NCBI GenBank assembly: GCA_028817685.1
Contig: JAPPPC010000577.1
Span: 1-7,772 of the forward strand
DNA: 7,772 bases
Source of the DNA: Rhodospirillaceae bacterium
GTDB lineage: Bacteria > Pseudomonadota > Alphaproteobacteria > UBA8366 > GCA-2717185
Direction: 5' to 3'
Shown: piece after piece, positions 1 through 5,252 of the stretch
Numbering within the stretch: the stretch's first letter is position 1
Layout: every line of letters begins with the position of its first letter
Translations under genes and position numbers: made by a program
The notes under the pieces: generated by a model
What the model saw: only the letters and a program-made list of their open reading frames with translations
What the model was told of the DNA's origin: nothing
The model's database searches: none

Positions 1-1089
1 GAGATCGCCAGCCTTTTGGGACCCGCAACGGCGCCTGAAAAGGTGGAATCGGCGACCCGGCCGCAGATGGCGGTGTCCCGTCCGCCGAAACCGACAAAAC
101 CGAGCACGACACGCAATTTGGAGGCGCCCGAAACACCGAAGGTTGCGGTAGCGCCCGAAGCGCCGAAGGCAACTGTGTCGAAACCGGCGGCGTCCAGTGC
201 GGACTCCTTAAAGCATCAGTTGGAGCTGCAAAAATTGGCGCTGGAGCGGCAGCGGCTCGAAGCGGAAACCAAGCTGCAGCAGATGAAGCTGGAGCTGGAG
301 ATGGCGCGGCTGCGTCAGCAGGGGGCGTCTGGGGCTTCGCAGAAGGCCGTACAGGCGCCTGCACCGCTCATCCCCGATATCGCGTATGGCAATTACTATG
401 CGCTGGTTATTGGCATTAACGACTACAAGGCGCTGCCGAAGCTCAAAACCGCCGTGACGGATGCGGAGACCGTCGCGAAGCTGTTGAAAGAACTCTACGG
501 ATTCAAGGTCACCTTGCTGGTCAACGCCTCTCGGGCCGATATCATCGACGCGTTCGACGAATATCGCGACCTGCTGGCGGAAGAAGACAATTTGCTCATT
601 TACTACGCCGGCCATGGGTGGCTCGACCCGCAGACGCAGGCCGGGTACTGGCTGCCGGTGAATGCCAAACCGGACCGCCGGTCGCGCTGGGTCTCGAACG
701 CCACACTCACGACCGCTCTGCAAGGCCTGCTCGCTAAGCATGTCTTGGTCGTCGCCGACAGCTGCTATTCCGGGACCTTGACCCGGTCGGTCAAGGTCCC
801 GCAGCGCAACCGCGCCTATCTGAAACGGATTTCGGAGAAGCGTGCCCGCGTCGTCCTCTCCTCCGGCGGGTTGGAACCCGTGGCGGATTCCGGCGGCGGG
901 CAGCATTCGGTTTTTGCCGCGCAATTCCTGAAAGCTCTGAAAACCAACGAAGGCGTTCTCGACGGTACGCAACTGTTCGAGAAAGTCCGCCAGTCCGTCG
1001 TCCTGAACGCGGATCAAACGCCGGAATATTCCAACATTCGCCGTGCCGGTCATGAAGGCGGGGATTTTCTCTTCGTTCGCAAACGTTGA
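1..1089 (+). CDS. Caspase-family protein (peptidase C14), 5'-truncated by the window
   Basis: The reading frame is open from the first base, so the N-terminus is missing. A TTG at 16 could be read as a start, but it has no ribosome binding site and lies inside a continuing frame. Counting residues from that TTG, 1-60 are a Pro/Ala/Lys/Thr-rich, probably disordered linker. Residues 62-103 are a Leu/Glu/Gln/Arg heptad-like coiled coil. From about 126 the caspase fold begins (ALVIGINDYKALPKL, then DAETVAKLLKELYGF). The catalytic His is H200 in YYAGHG (codon 613-615) and the Cys is C250 in ADSCYSG (codon 763-765); both are intact, so an active cysteine peptidase is expected. Family knowledge: bacterial C14 proteins usually have extra N-terminal or C-terminal modules and many are exported, so a signal peptide upstream is possible but not visible. 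The target is unknown. None of the neighbours looks like a partner protein or a defence gene. The family call is firm; the biological role is not known. Confidence 0.93.
   Translation, partial: EIASLLGPATAPEKVESATRPQMAVSRPPKPTKPSTTRNLEAPETPKVAVAPEAPKATVSKPAASSADSLKHQLELQKLALERQRLEAETKLQQMKLELEMARLRQQGASGASQKAVQAPAPLIPDIAYGNYYALVIGINDYKALPKLKTAVTDAETVAKLLKELYGFKVTLLVNASRADIIDAFDEYRDLLAEEDNLLIYYAGHGWLDPQTQAGYWLPVNAKPDRRSRWVSNATLTTALQGLLAKHVLVVADSCYSGTLTRSVKVPQRNRAYLKRISEKRARVVLSSGGLEPVADSGGGQHSVFAAQFLKALKTNEGVLDGTQLFEKVRQSVVLNADQTPEYSNIRRAGHEGGDFLFVRKR
124..177 (+). repeat. Two-copy 27-base tandem repeat in the caspase linker
   Basis: Two adjacent in-frame 27-base units (124-150 and 151-177) match at about 20 of 27 positions. 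They encode the nonapeptides APETPKVAV and APEAPKATV. This is a short degenerate duplication within the Pro/Ala/Lys-rich linker before the coiled coil, consistent with a flexible spacer that expands and contracts by slippage. Confidence 0.6.
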
Positions 1090-1126
1090 ATGGACCGGGT
1101 TGGCCGTGCCGGAGCGCGCCGTCGGA

Positions 1127-1154
1127 TTGGCGTGGGCCTGTCTGACATTCTAAC
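1127..1154 (+). promoter_or_regulatory. Weak candidate sigma-70-type promoter for the hydrolase/flavin oxidoreductase pair
   Basis: TTGGCG at 1127-1132 matches the -35 consensus at 4 of 6 positions. TCTAAC at 1149-1154 matches the -10 consensus at 4 of 6, with a 16-base spacer. The pair lies in the 131-base gap between the caspase stop and the hydrolase start, the only sizeable noncoding region upstream of these genes. In GC-rich alphaproteobacterial DNA such matches arise by chance, so this is tentative. I see no convincing terminator stem with a T-run in the same gap, so read-through from the caspase gene is also possible. Confidence 0.22.
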
Positions 1155-1220
1155 CTGAGACGATACGTTTCCACCGGGCACCACGTCCGTTCGGTTCGCG
1201 TTTCGCACCGAGGTGGGCGG

Positions 1221-2024
1221 ATGGCGTATGGCAAGGGAGAGGATTTCAACGCGATGGAAAAGTTTGAACTGGCAGGCGTCTCGCTCGACGTTGAGGTGCT
1301 GGGCGCGGGACCACCATTGCTCTACTTGCATCCCGAACATTATGGGCAATTGCATGCACCGTTCGTGGCGAGGCTCGCCGAAAGCTGGACGGTCTATGCG
1401 CCGCGTCATCCCGGCTTCGACGGCCGCCGGCCGCCGGCGGACTTCCGGCAAGTCGGTGATATCGCCTATCTCTATCTCGATCTGATGGGCCGACTCGGCC
1501 TCGACTCCGCAGCCGTGCTTGGTGCCTCCTTCGGTGGATGGGTTGCGCTGGAGATGGCGGTTCGGGAGCCTGCACGGCTCGCCGCGCTGAGCCTTATTGC
1601 CCCCCTAGGCGTCAAGCTGGGCGGCCGGGACGACCGGGATTTCGCAGACCTGTCGGCCTTGCCGGACGATGAGGCCGCGGGCTGTCTGTTTGCCGGAACG
1701 CCTCCGGATCTTGGTACCTTCACGGAAGCGGAATTGATTGCCGTCGCGCGCGACCGGCAGTTCCTGGCCTATTACGGTTGGAAGCCCTATTTGCATAATC
1801 CCTCCCTGGCGCGCTGGCTGCATCGGTTAACGGCACCGGTGCATCTGATCTGGGGCGAGGCGGACAGGTTTGTCGCCCCTGGTTTGGGGGAAGGCTTGGC
1901 ATCGCGGCTGCCGAATGGGCGGCTCGATCTCGTGCCGGGCGCGGGCCATTACCCGCAGATCGAACGTTTGGATGCGACAATTGCCGCATTGGCCGCGGGC
2001 CCCTGCGCCGGTGTTGGAGGGTAG
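1221..2024 (+). CDS. Alpha/beta-fold hydrolase
   Basis: A 267-residue protein with the length and layout of single-domain alpha/beta hydrolases (esterase, lactonase, C-C hydrolase type). The nucleophile elbow is GASFGG, with S103 as catalytic Ser. The acid is probably D215 in WGEADRF and the base is H243 in GAGHYPQ, so the Ser-Asp-His triad is complete. The oxyanion-hole region reads LHPEH (36-40) where many relatives have HG followed by another glycine-rich stretch. No signal peptide is seen, so it is probably cytoplasmic. ATG 1221 follows GAGGTGG at close spacing. ATG 1254 (MEKFELAGVSLDVEVLG) has a better Shine-Dalgarno and looks more like a family N-terminus, so the first 11 residues may not be translated. 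It ends four bases before the flavin oxidoreductase start, so the two are surely co-transcribed. One possible role, by inference, is hydrolysis of an ester or lactone made by the neighbouring oxygenase. The substrate cannot be read from sequence. Confidence 0.9.
   Translation: MAYGKGEDFNAMEKFELAGVSLDVEVLGAGPPLLYLHPEHYGQLHAPFVARLAESWTVYAPRHPGFDGRRPPADFRQVGDIAYLYLDLMGRLGLDSAAVLGASFGGWVALEMAVREPARLAALSLIAPLGVKLGGRDDRDFADLSALPDDEAAGCLFAGTPPDLGTFTEAELIAVARDRQFLAYYGWKPYLHNPSLARWLHRLTAPVHLIWGEADRFVAPGLGEGLASRLPNGRLDLVPGAGHYPQIERLDATIAALAAGPCAGVGG
1235..1242 (+). promoter_or_regulatory. Ribosome binding site supporting an alternative hydrolase start at 1254
   Basis: GGGAGAGG lies 11 bases upstream of the in-frame ATG at 1254. 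It is a better match to the anti-Shine-Dalgarno than the GAGGTGG at 1210-1216, which sits only about four bases before ATG 1221. Starting at 1254 gives a 256-residue protein beginning directly with the first beta strand. Confidence 0.4.
2016..2021 (+). promoter_or_regulatory. Ribosome binding site fixing the start of the flavin oxidoreductase
   Basis: GGAGGG lies inside the last codons of the hydrolase gene, seven bases before ATG 2029. It fixes the start at 2029 rather than at the upstream in-frame ATG 1870, which would overlap the hydrolase gene by 155 bases. Confidence 0.8.
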
Positions 2025-2028
2025 TACG

Positions 2029-3183
2029 ATGAAAGTCTGGCATTTCAGCGAGATGGCTTATCACCCGGGCTGGGAGGAGCTTGGCAACTCCCTGCGCAAT
2101 GTCGTGCCCAGCAGGGTCTACGATCCGGAGGTCGGTGCCGATCTCTATCACCGTTATCTCGACGAGTGGGCACTGTGCGACGAGCTTGGCCTCAACATCA
2201 TGGTCAACGAGCATCACACCACGGCGACCTGCACCACCTCGGTTTGCACCATCCCGATGGCAATCCTGGCGCGCGAGACCAAGAAGGCGCGACTGCTCTG
2301 TCTCGGCATGCCGATTGCCAACCGGATGGATGCGGTCCGGGTTGCAGAGGAATACGCGATGATCGACGTAATCTCGCGCGGCCGCTTGGAGATGGGGTTC
2401 GTGAAGGGCGCGCCCTTCGAGGTGTCGCCGGCCAACAGCAACCCGGCGACCTTGATGGAACGGTTCTGGGAAGCGCACGACCTGATCCTCAAGGCGCTAA
2501 CGACCCATGACGGGCCGTTCAACTGGGAAGGCCAGCATTTCCAGTATCGCCAGGTGAATGTCTGGCCGCGGCCCTATCAGCAACCGCATCCGCCGGTCTG
2601 GATGACCGTTGCGAGTCCGGGCTCCGCCGCGGAAGGGGGCGCGCGGGGTCATGTGATTGCGTCGCTGAATACGGGCTATCTGCGGACACCGGATATCTTC
2701 GAGAGTTACCGCAAGGCGGCCGCCGGGGCAGGCAAGGAAGCGACCCGGGACCGCTTCGCCTATCTCGCCATCGTCGGGGTAGGGGAGACGGACGAGGAAG
2801 GCAAGCGCCGTGCGCACCAGATCCTGGACTATAGCCGCACCACGCCGCGCGCCGCGGCACAGTTTTGGTTCCCACCGGGCTACACCGCCAACGAAGTGAC
2901 GGCGCAGAAGCTGCACAATCGCAGCCCCCTGATGATCCCGCTGCGGGACGGCGGCGAGTTCGAAATGCAAACCGGCTCGGTCGACGAGTTCGTCAATGCC
3001 GGTGTCGCGTTCGCGGGCAATCCCGATACGGTTTTCGAGCAGATCAAGGAATTCAACGAACATGTCGGTGGCCTCGGCCACCTGCTGATGATGGGGCAGG
3101 GGGGCCATATCAGCCATGAGGACACAGTCGGCAACCTGACTCTGTTCAGCCAGGAAGTGTTGCCGCGGCTGGCGGCGCTTTAG
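2029..3183 (+). CDS. LLM-class (luciferase-like) flavin-dependent oxidoreductase
   Basis: A 384-residue bacterial-luciferase-family TIM-barrel enzyme. These use reduced FMN (or F420H2 in some lineages) and O2 to oxidise small organic substrates. Visible family signatures are GLNIMVNEHHTTATCTT (54-70, with the EHH typical of the family), LLCLGMPIANRMDAVRVAEEYAMIDVISRGRLEMGF (89-124), PHPPVWMTVASPGSAAEGGARGH (186-208, substrate/flavin phosphate region) and the C-terminal AGNPDTVFEQIKEF plus HLLMMGQGGH (329-360). The length is slightly above the usual 330-370. The start at ATG 2029 is set by GGAGGG seven bases upstream. It is the second gene of a pair with the alpha/beta hydrolase (four-base gap). 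The genome context suggests FMNH2 as cofactor, which would need a separate flavin reductase; none is in the window. Its stop overlaps the stop of the convergent hydroxylase gene. The family is certain; the substrate and even the reaction (hydroxylation, Baeyer-Villiger, desulfonation) are open. Confidence 0.95.
   Translation: MKVWHFSEMAYHPGWEELGNSLRNVVPSRVYDPEVGADLYHRYLDEWALCDELGLNIMVNEHHTTATCTTSVCTIPMAILARETKKARLLCLGMPIANRMDAVRVAEEYAMIDVISRGRLEMGFVKGAPFEVSPANSNPATLMERFWEAHDLILKALTTHDGPFNWEGQHFQYRQVNVWPRPYQQPHPPVWMTVASPGSAAEGGARGHVIASLNTGYLRTPDIFESYRKAAAGAGKEATRDRFAYLAIVGVGETDEEGKRRAHQILDYSRTTPRAAAQFWFPPGYTANEVTAQKLHNRSPLMIPLRDGGEFEMQTGSVDEFVNAGVAFAGNPDTVFEQIKEFNEHVGGLGHLLMMGQGGHISHEDTVGNLTLFSQEVLPRLAAL
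3180..3183. other. Tail-to-tail overlapping stop codons
   Basis: The four bases TTAG hold the TAG of the + strand flavin oxidoreductase (3181-3183) and, read on the - strand, the TAA of the membrane hydroxylase (3182 to 3180). There is no room for an intergenic terminator, so the two convergent transcripts must overlap at their 3' ends or terminate inside the opposing gene. Confidence 0.9.
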
Positions 3184-4013
3184 GGGCGGCTAACAGACGC
3201 GTTCTCGGCCTCACCGTAGTAATCTTCGAGATCGCCATAGAACTCCTGCGGCGGCTCGATCGGTGTGTCGCCCCCATGGCCGCGCCTGTTTCGCTCGCCG
3301 GCGCCGCTGAACAAAGTTGCCAGCACACCGCGGTCAAGATCGCTGGTGCCGAATAGCGCGTCGCATAGCGGGAAGGTCAGGTTGAAGTTCGTGGTCTGCA
3401 TCTTCGACAGATCATGGTGCTCGCGATGCATTCGGCGCACCGTGTTGATCAGGGGGATGCGCGCCAGGTAGGGGTGCTTGGCGTCGTCGAGATGCGACAG
3501 CGTATGCAGCCCCTCATACATCAGATAGTAACCCGCCATCTGTGCGACGATCAGATAGCCGGCATTGGCGCTCCACAGCCAGCCGAGAACCAGCGCCGGC
3601 GGGATGGAGACCAGTATGAAACCGACCGGGGCAAAGGGTGGGAACAGCAGCGCACGCCAATCCTTCTGGCCGTCATAGGTCAGATCTGCATCGGTGAAGA
3701 ATTGGTGATGGGTGGCGCAGTGCCGTTTGTAGATCATCTTCAGGCCGCGAACCGGACGATGCAGGATGTAGCGGTGCGCCGCCCACTCGACCCAGTTGCC
3801 GATGAAGATCATGGGCAGGAACAGCATCCATTCCCAAAACGTCGGTGCCGTCATCCGGGCTATGCAGAACCACACGGTGCCCAGGGTCACGGCCAGCGTA
3901 ATCGCCAAATGGTATTCGCCCCGATACCAACGGGGCGTGCTGTTCCGGTATTCCTGCTGGAACATCTGCTGGCGTTTAAGACGCCTGTCTTCACGTGCGG
4001 TGTCGGCGGACAT
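3180..4013 (-). CDS. Integral-membrane di-iron hydroxylase, sterol desaturase/fatty acid hydroxylase superfamily
   Basis: A 277-residue membrane protein with the histidine clusters that bind the di-iron centre of this superfamily: HRYILH (80-85), HCATHH (98-103), HTLSH (170-174) and HREHH (196-200). Hydrophobic segments lie at about 35-53, 60-77, 122-147 and 152-168, giving the usual arrangement with the His boxes on the cytoplasmic side. The N-terminus (MSADTAREDRRLKRQQ) is charged and lacks a signal peptide. The C-terminus from about 240 is acidic and probably disordered. ATG 4013 is chosen because AAGGAAG precedes it by five bases; the same frame is open to 4265 but that extension runs across the end of the dioxygenase gene and lacks family features. 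It follows the TauD-type gene by 62 bases on the same strand, so an operon is likely. Members hydroxylate or desaturate lipids, carotenoids or sterol-like substrates; which one applies here cannot be told. Confidence 0.92.
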   Translation of the reverse strand: MSADTAREDRRLKRQQMFQQEYRNSTPRWYRGEYHLAITLAVTLGTVWFCIARMTAPTFWEWMLFLPMIFIGNWVEWAAHRYILHRPVRGLKMIYKRHCATHHQFFTDADLTYDGQKDWRALLFPPFAPVGFILVSIPPALVLGWLWSANAGYLIVAQMAGYYLMYEGLHTLSHLDDAKHPYLARIPLINTVRRMHREHHDLSKMQTTNFNLTFPLCDALFGTSDLDRGVLATLFSGAGERNRRGHGGDTPIEPPQEFYGDLEDYYGEAENASVSRP

Positions 4014-4018
4014 GTTTG

Positions 4019-4025
4019 CTTCCTT
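4019..4025 (-). promoter_or_regulatory. Ribosome binding site fixing the membrane hydroxylase start
   Basis: On the - strand, AAGGAAG stands five bases before the ATG at 4013. This supports the 277-residue protein and argues against the longer in-frame extension. It lies two bases beyond an imperfect hairpin. Confidence 0.7.
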
Positions 4026-4027
4026 GC

Positions 4028-4066
4028 GCGATGGCTGCCACGGTAAGAAAGAGGCAGTCACATCGC
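4028..4066 (-). promoter_or_regulatory. Imperfect intercistronic hairpin between dioxygenase and hydroxylase genes
   Basis: On the - strand transcript, GCGATG (4066-4061) pairs with CATCGC (4033-4028). After a 3-by-1 internal loop, CTGCC (4057-4053) pairs with GGCAG (4039-4035), leaving a 13-base loop. That makes 11 base pairs in the 62-base gap, ending two bases before the Shine-Dalgarno of the hydroxylase. No T-run follows, so it is not an intrinsic terminator. It could protect or attenuate the downstream message, or it could be chance. Function is inference only. Confidence 0.4.
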
Positions 4067-4075
4067 GTGCTAAGA

Positions 4076-5137
4076 TCAGGTTCGCAGTATGGGCGGCGTC
4101 AGCGGCGCGTTGAAGGTGACCCCGGGCGGTAGATTTATGCCCTGCGGTCTGCCGGTCTCCGGGTCGGTGCCGTAGCGTGCGTGAAAGGCATCCGGCATGG
4201 GCCAGCCGTCGGGTACGCTGAGCCATAGCCGCAGCAGATGGCGACGCCGCTCCGGCTCCGGCCAATCCTCGTACTCGGTGCGGCTGTGCAGCAGCACCAG
4301 ATTGTTGACCAGTTGGATGTCACCGGGCCGGAAATCCATCTCGAGCTTGAACCGCGGATCGTCCGCCAGGGTCTGTACCAGATCGAGCGCCTCGTGCTGG
4401 ATGTCTGTCAGGCGCGGGAGTTGTTCGAAGCGCTGGGCGCTGCGGATGAAGCGCGGCACGTAGCTGACGACGACCCGGCCATCAGCCGGCATGAAGACCG
4501 GCAGTTCGTACCACGGGTCCTGCCCGGCGACTTCTTCGTTACGGCGATCGAAATGGAAGGGATGGGTCAGCGATTCCGCCAGATCCGGCCGCTGATCGAC
4601 CAATTCGTTCCACAGGGCGGCTGCGCTCACGATACCGGACTCTCCACCTGATTTCGCACCGCGCAGGCATAGAAGCGTGACGATCTCAGCACCGATATCG
4701 TTGTGAAAGGGCAGGGAATCGGCAGATTGGTGTCCACGCTGGTTGGGATGGTCCGCGTCCCCGCCGACATCCGTCACATGTCCCAGAATGCTGCCGACCT
4801 TGTTTTGCGCGACCGGCACGCCGATGCGGGTGCCGATCGCCCAATAAGCTGCCGCCGTCCGCTCCAAAGACCATTCGTCCACCGGCATCCCGCGCAACAG
4901 GGCGAAACCGCGTCCATCGACGACGTCGCGGCGGATGCCCGCCAGGACCGTATCGAGAACCGGTAGCTCGAAGTCGGCTGCGGAGAGGTCAGCGATGTCT
5001 CTATCGGCGACGGCATCGGCGACGGTTTCCAATTCACGGATTTCCGGCACCGTGAAGCTGTGGATCCAATCATTTCGCCCGGCCATTGCCGGACCAAGCC
5101 AAGCCGCTTCGCCGCGATGGGATTGTAGTGTCGTCAT
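4076..5137 (-). CDS. TauD/TfdA-family Fe(II)/2-oxoglutarate-dependent dioxygenase
   Basis: A 353-residue cytoplasmic oxygenase of the TauD/TfdA superfamily, which couples 2-oxoglutarate decarboxylation to hydroxylation of a small substrate. The iron ligands are H145 and D147 (LPFHNDIG) and the distal H284 (NNLVLLHSRTEYEDW). The Arg that binds the 2-oxoglutarate carboxylate is R299 or R303 in RRRHLLRLWL. Other family landmarks are GRGFALLRGMPVD (75-87) and FRPGDIQLVNN (269-279). It is longer than TauD itself because of about 60 N-terminal residues and a Pro-rich tail (GINLPPGVTFNAPLTPP) of the kind seen in clavaminate-synthase-like members. The start at ATG 5137 is preferred: it has AAAGGG five bases upstream and begins shortly before the conserved region. 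An in-frame extension to 5329 would overlap the divergent reductase gene. It is the first gene of the unit with the membrane hydroxylase, divergent from the reductase, with a palindrome 24 bases upstream. The substrate is unknown; taurine or 2,4-D should not be assumed. Confidence 0.93.
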   Translation of the reverse strand: MTTLQSHRGEAAWLGPAMAGRNDWIHSFTVPEIRELETVADAVADRDIADLSAADFELPVLDTVLAGIRRDVVDGRGFALLRGMPVDEWSLERTAAAYWAIGTRIGVPVAQNKVGSILGHVTDVGGDADHPNQRGHQSADSLPFHNDIGAEIVTLLCLRGAKSGGESGIVSAAALWNELVDQRPDLAESLTHPFHFDRRNEEVAGQDPWYELPVFMPADGRVVVSYVPRFIRSAQRFEQLPRLTDIQHEALDLVQTLADDPRFKLEMDFRPGDIQLVNNLVLLHSRTEYEDWPEPERRRHLLRLWLSVPDGWPMPDAFHARYGTDPETGRPQGINLPPGVTFNAPLTPPILRT

Positions 5138-5161
5138 GGCTGCCCTTTCTTCGCACAGTCT

Positions 5162-5175
5162 CCGAAATATTTCGG
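5162..5175. promoter_or_regulatory. Perfect 14-base palindrome, candidate operator of the divergent promoters
   Basis: CCGAAATATTTCGG is identical to its reverse complement and does not extend further. It has an AT-rich core in otherwise GC-rich DNA. It lies in the 115-base region between the dioxygenase start (24 bases away) and the reductase start (77 bases away), where a dimeric repressor or activator would be expected to bind. Possible promoter elements for the + strand are weak (TTGTGT at 5195-5200 and TAGCTT at 5218-5223, 17 bases apart). No regulator gene is in the window, so the binding protein is unknown. Confidence 0.5.
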
Positions 5176-5239
5176 CCTTCGCCAAGCCCTGCCATTGTGT
5201 CCGCCCGCGCGGGGCCGTAGCTTCGCCGGAGATCAGAGC

Positions 5240-5245
5240 AGGGAG
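5240..5245 (+). promoter_or_regulatory. Ribosome binding site fixing the aldo/keto reductase start
   Basis: AGGGAG lies seven bases before ATG 5253. It picks this start over the in-frame ATG at 4935, which would lie within the opposing dioxygenase gene. Confidence 0.75.
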
Positions 5246-5252
5246 ATTTTTC

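Noticed and set aside
208..1053. Long open frame (281 codons) antisense to the caspase gene
   Set aside because: It mirrors the codon bias of the real gene in GC-rich DNA, has no family motif, and is rich in Arg, Gln and Pro with low-complexity stretches. The + strand frame carries the conserved His/Cys dyad.
1..1089. Caspase gene as part of an antiviral defence system
   Set aside because: No nucleotide cyclase, CRISPR, STAND ATPase, gasdermin or other defence partner is visible; the neighbours are metabolic enzymes. The upstream side is unseen, so this is unsupported, not disproved.
1870..2028. N-terminal extension of the flavin oxidoreductase
   Set aside because: It would overlap the hydrolase gene. 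The GGAGGG before ATG 2029 and the conserved start MKVWHFSEMAYHPG mark the true start.
1720..2478. 252-codon - strand frame spanning the hydrolase/flavin oxidoreductase junction
   Set aside because: It crosses a well-supported gene boundary on the other strand and shows no domain.
2497..3117. 206-codon frame antisense to the flavin oxidoreductase
   Set aside because: No recognisable domain, no ribosome binding site, and lies fully within a gene with clear family motifs.
3414..4046. 210-codon + strand frame opposite the membrane hydroxylase
   Set aside because: The histidine clusters and membrane segments are on the - strand. The + strand translation is low-complexity with no motif.
4014..4265. 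84-residue N-terminal extension of the membrane hydroxylase
   Set aside because: It runs through the intergenic gap and the end of the dioxygenase gene in another frame, has Arg/Ala-rich shadow composition, and a proper ribosome binding site precedes ATG 4013.
5204..5213. Palindrome CCCGCGCGGG as a second operator
   Set aside because: Self-complementary G/C strings of this length are common in GC-rich DNA. It gives no specific signal compared with the AT-core palindrome at 5162-5175.
4935..5252. N-terminal extension of the aldo/keto reductase
   Set aside because: It lies opposite the dioxygenase start and the intergenic region. The AKR fold begins immediately after ATG 5253, which has a good ribosome binding site.
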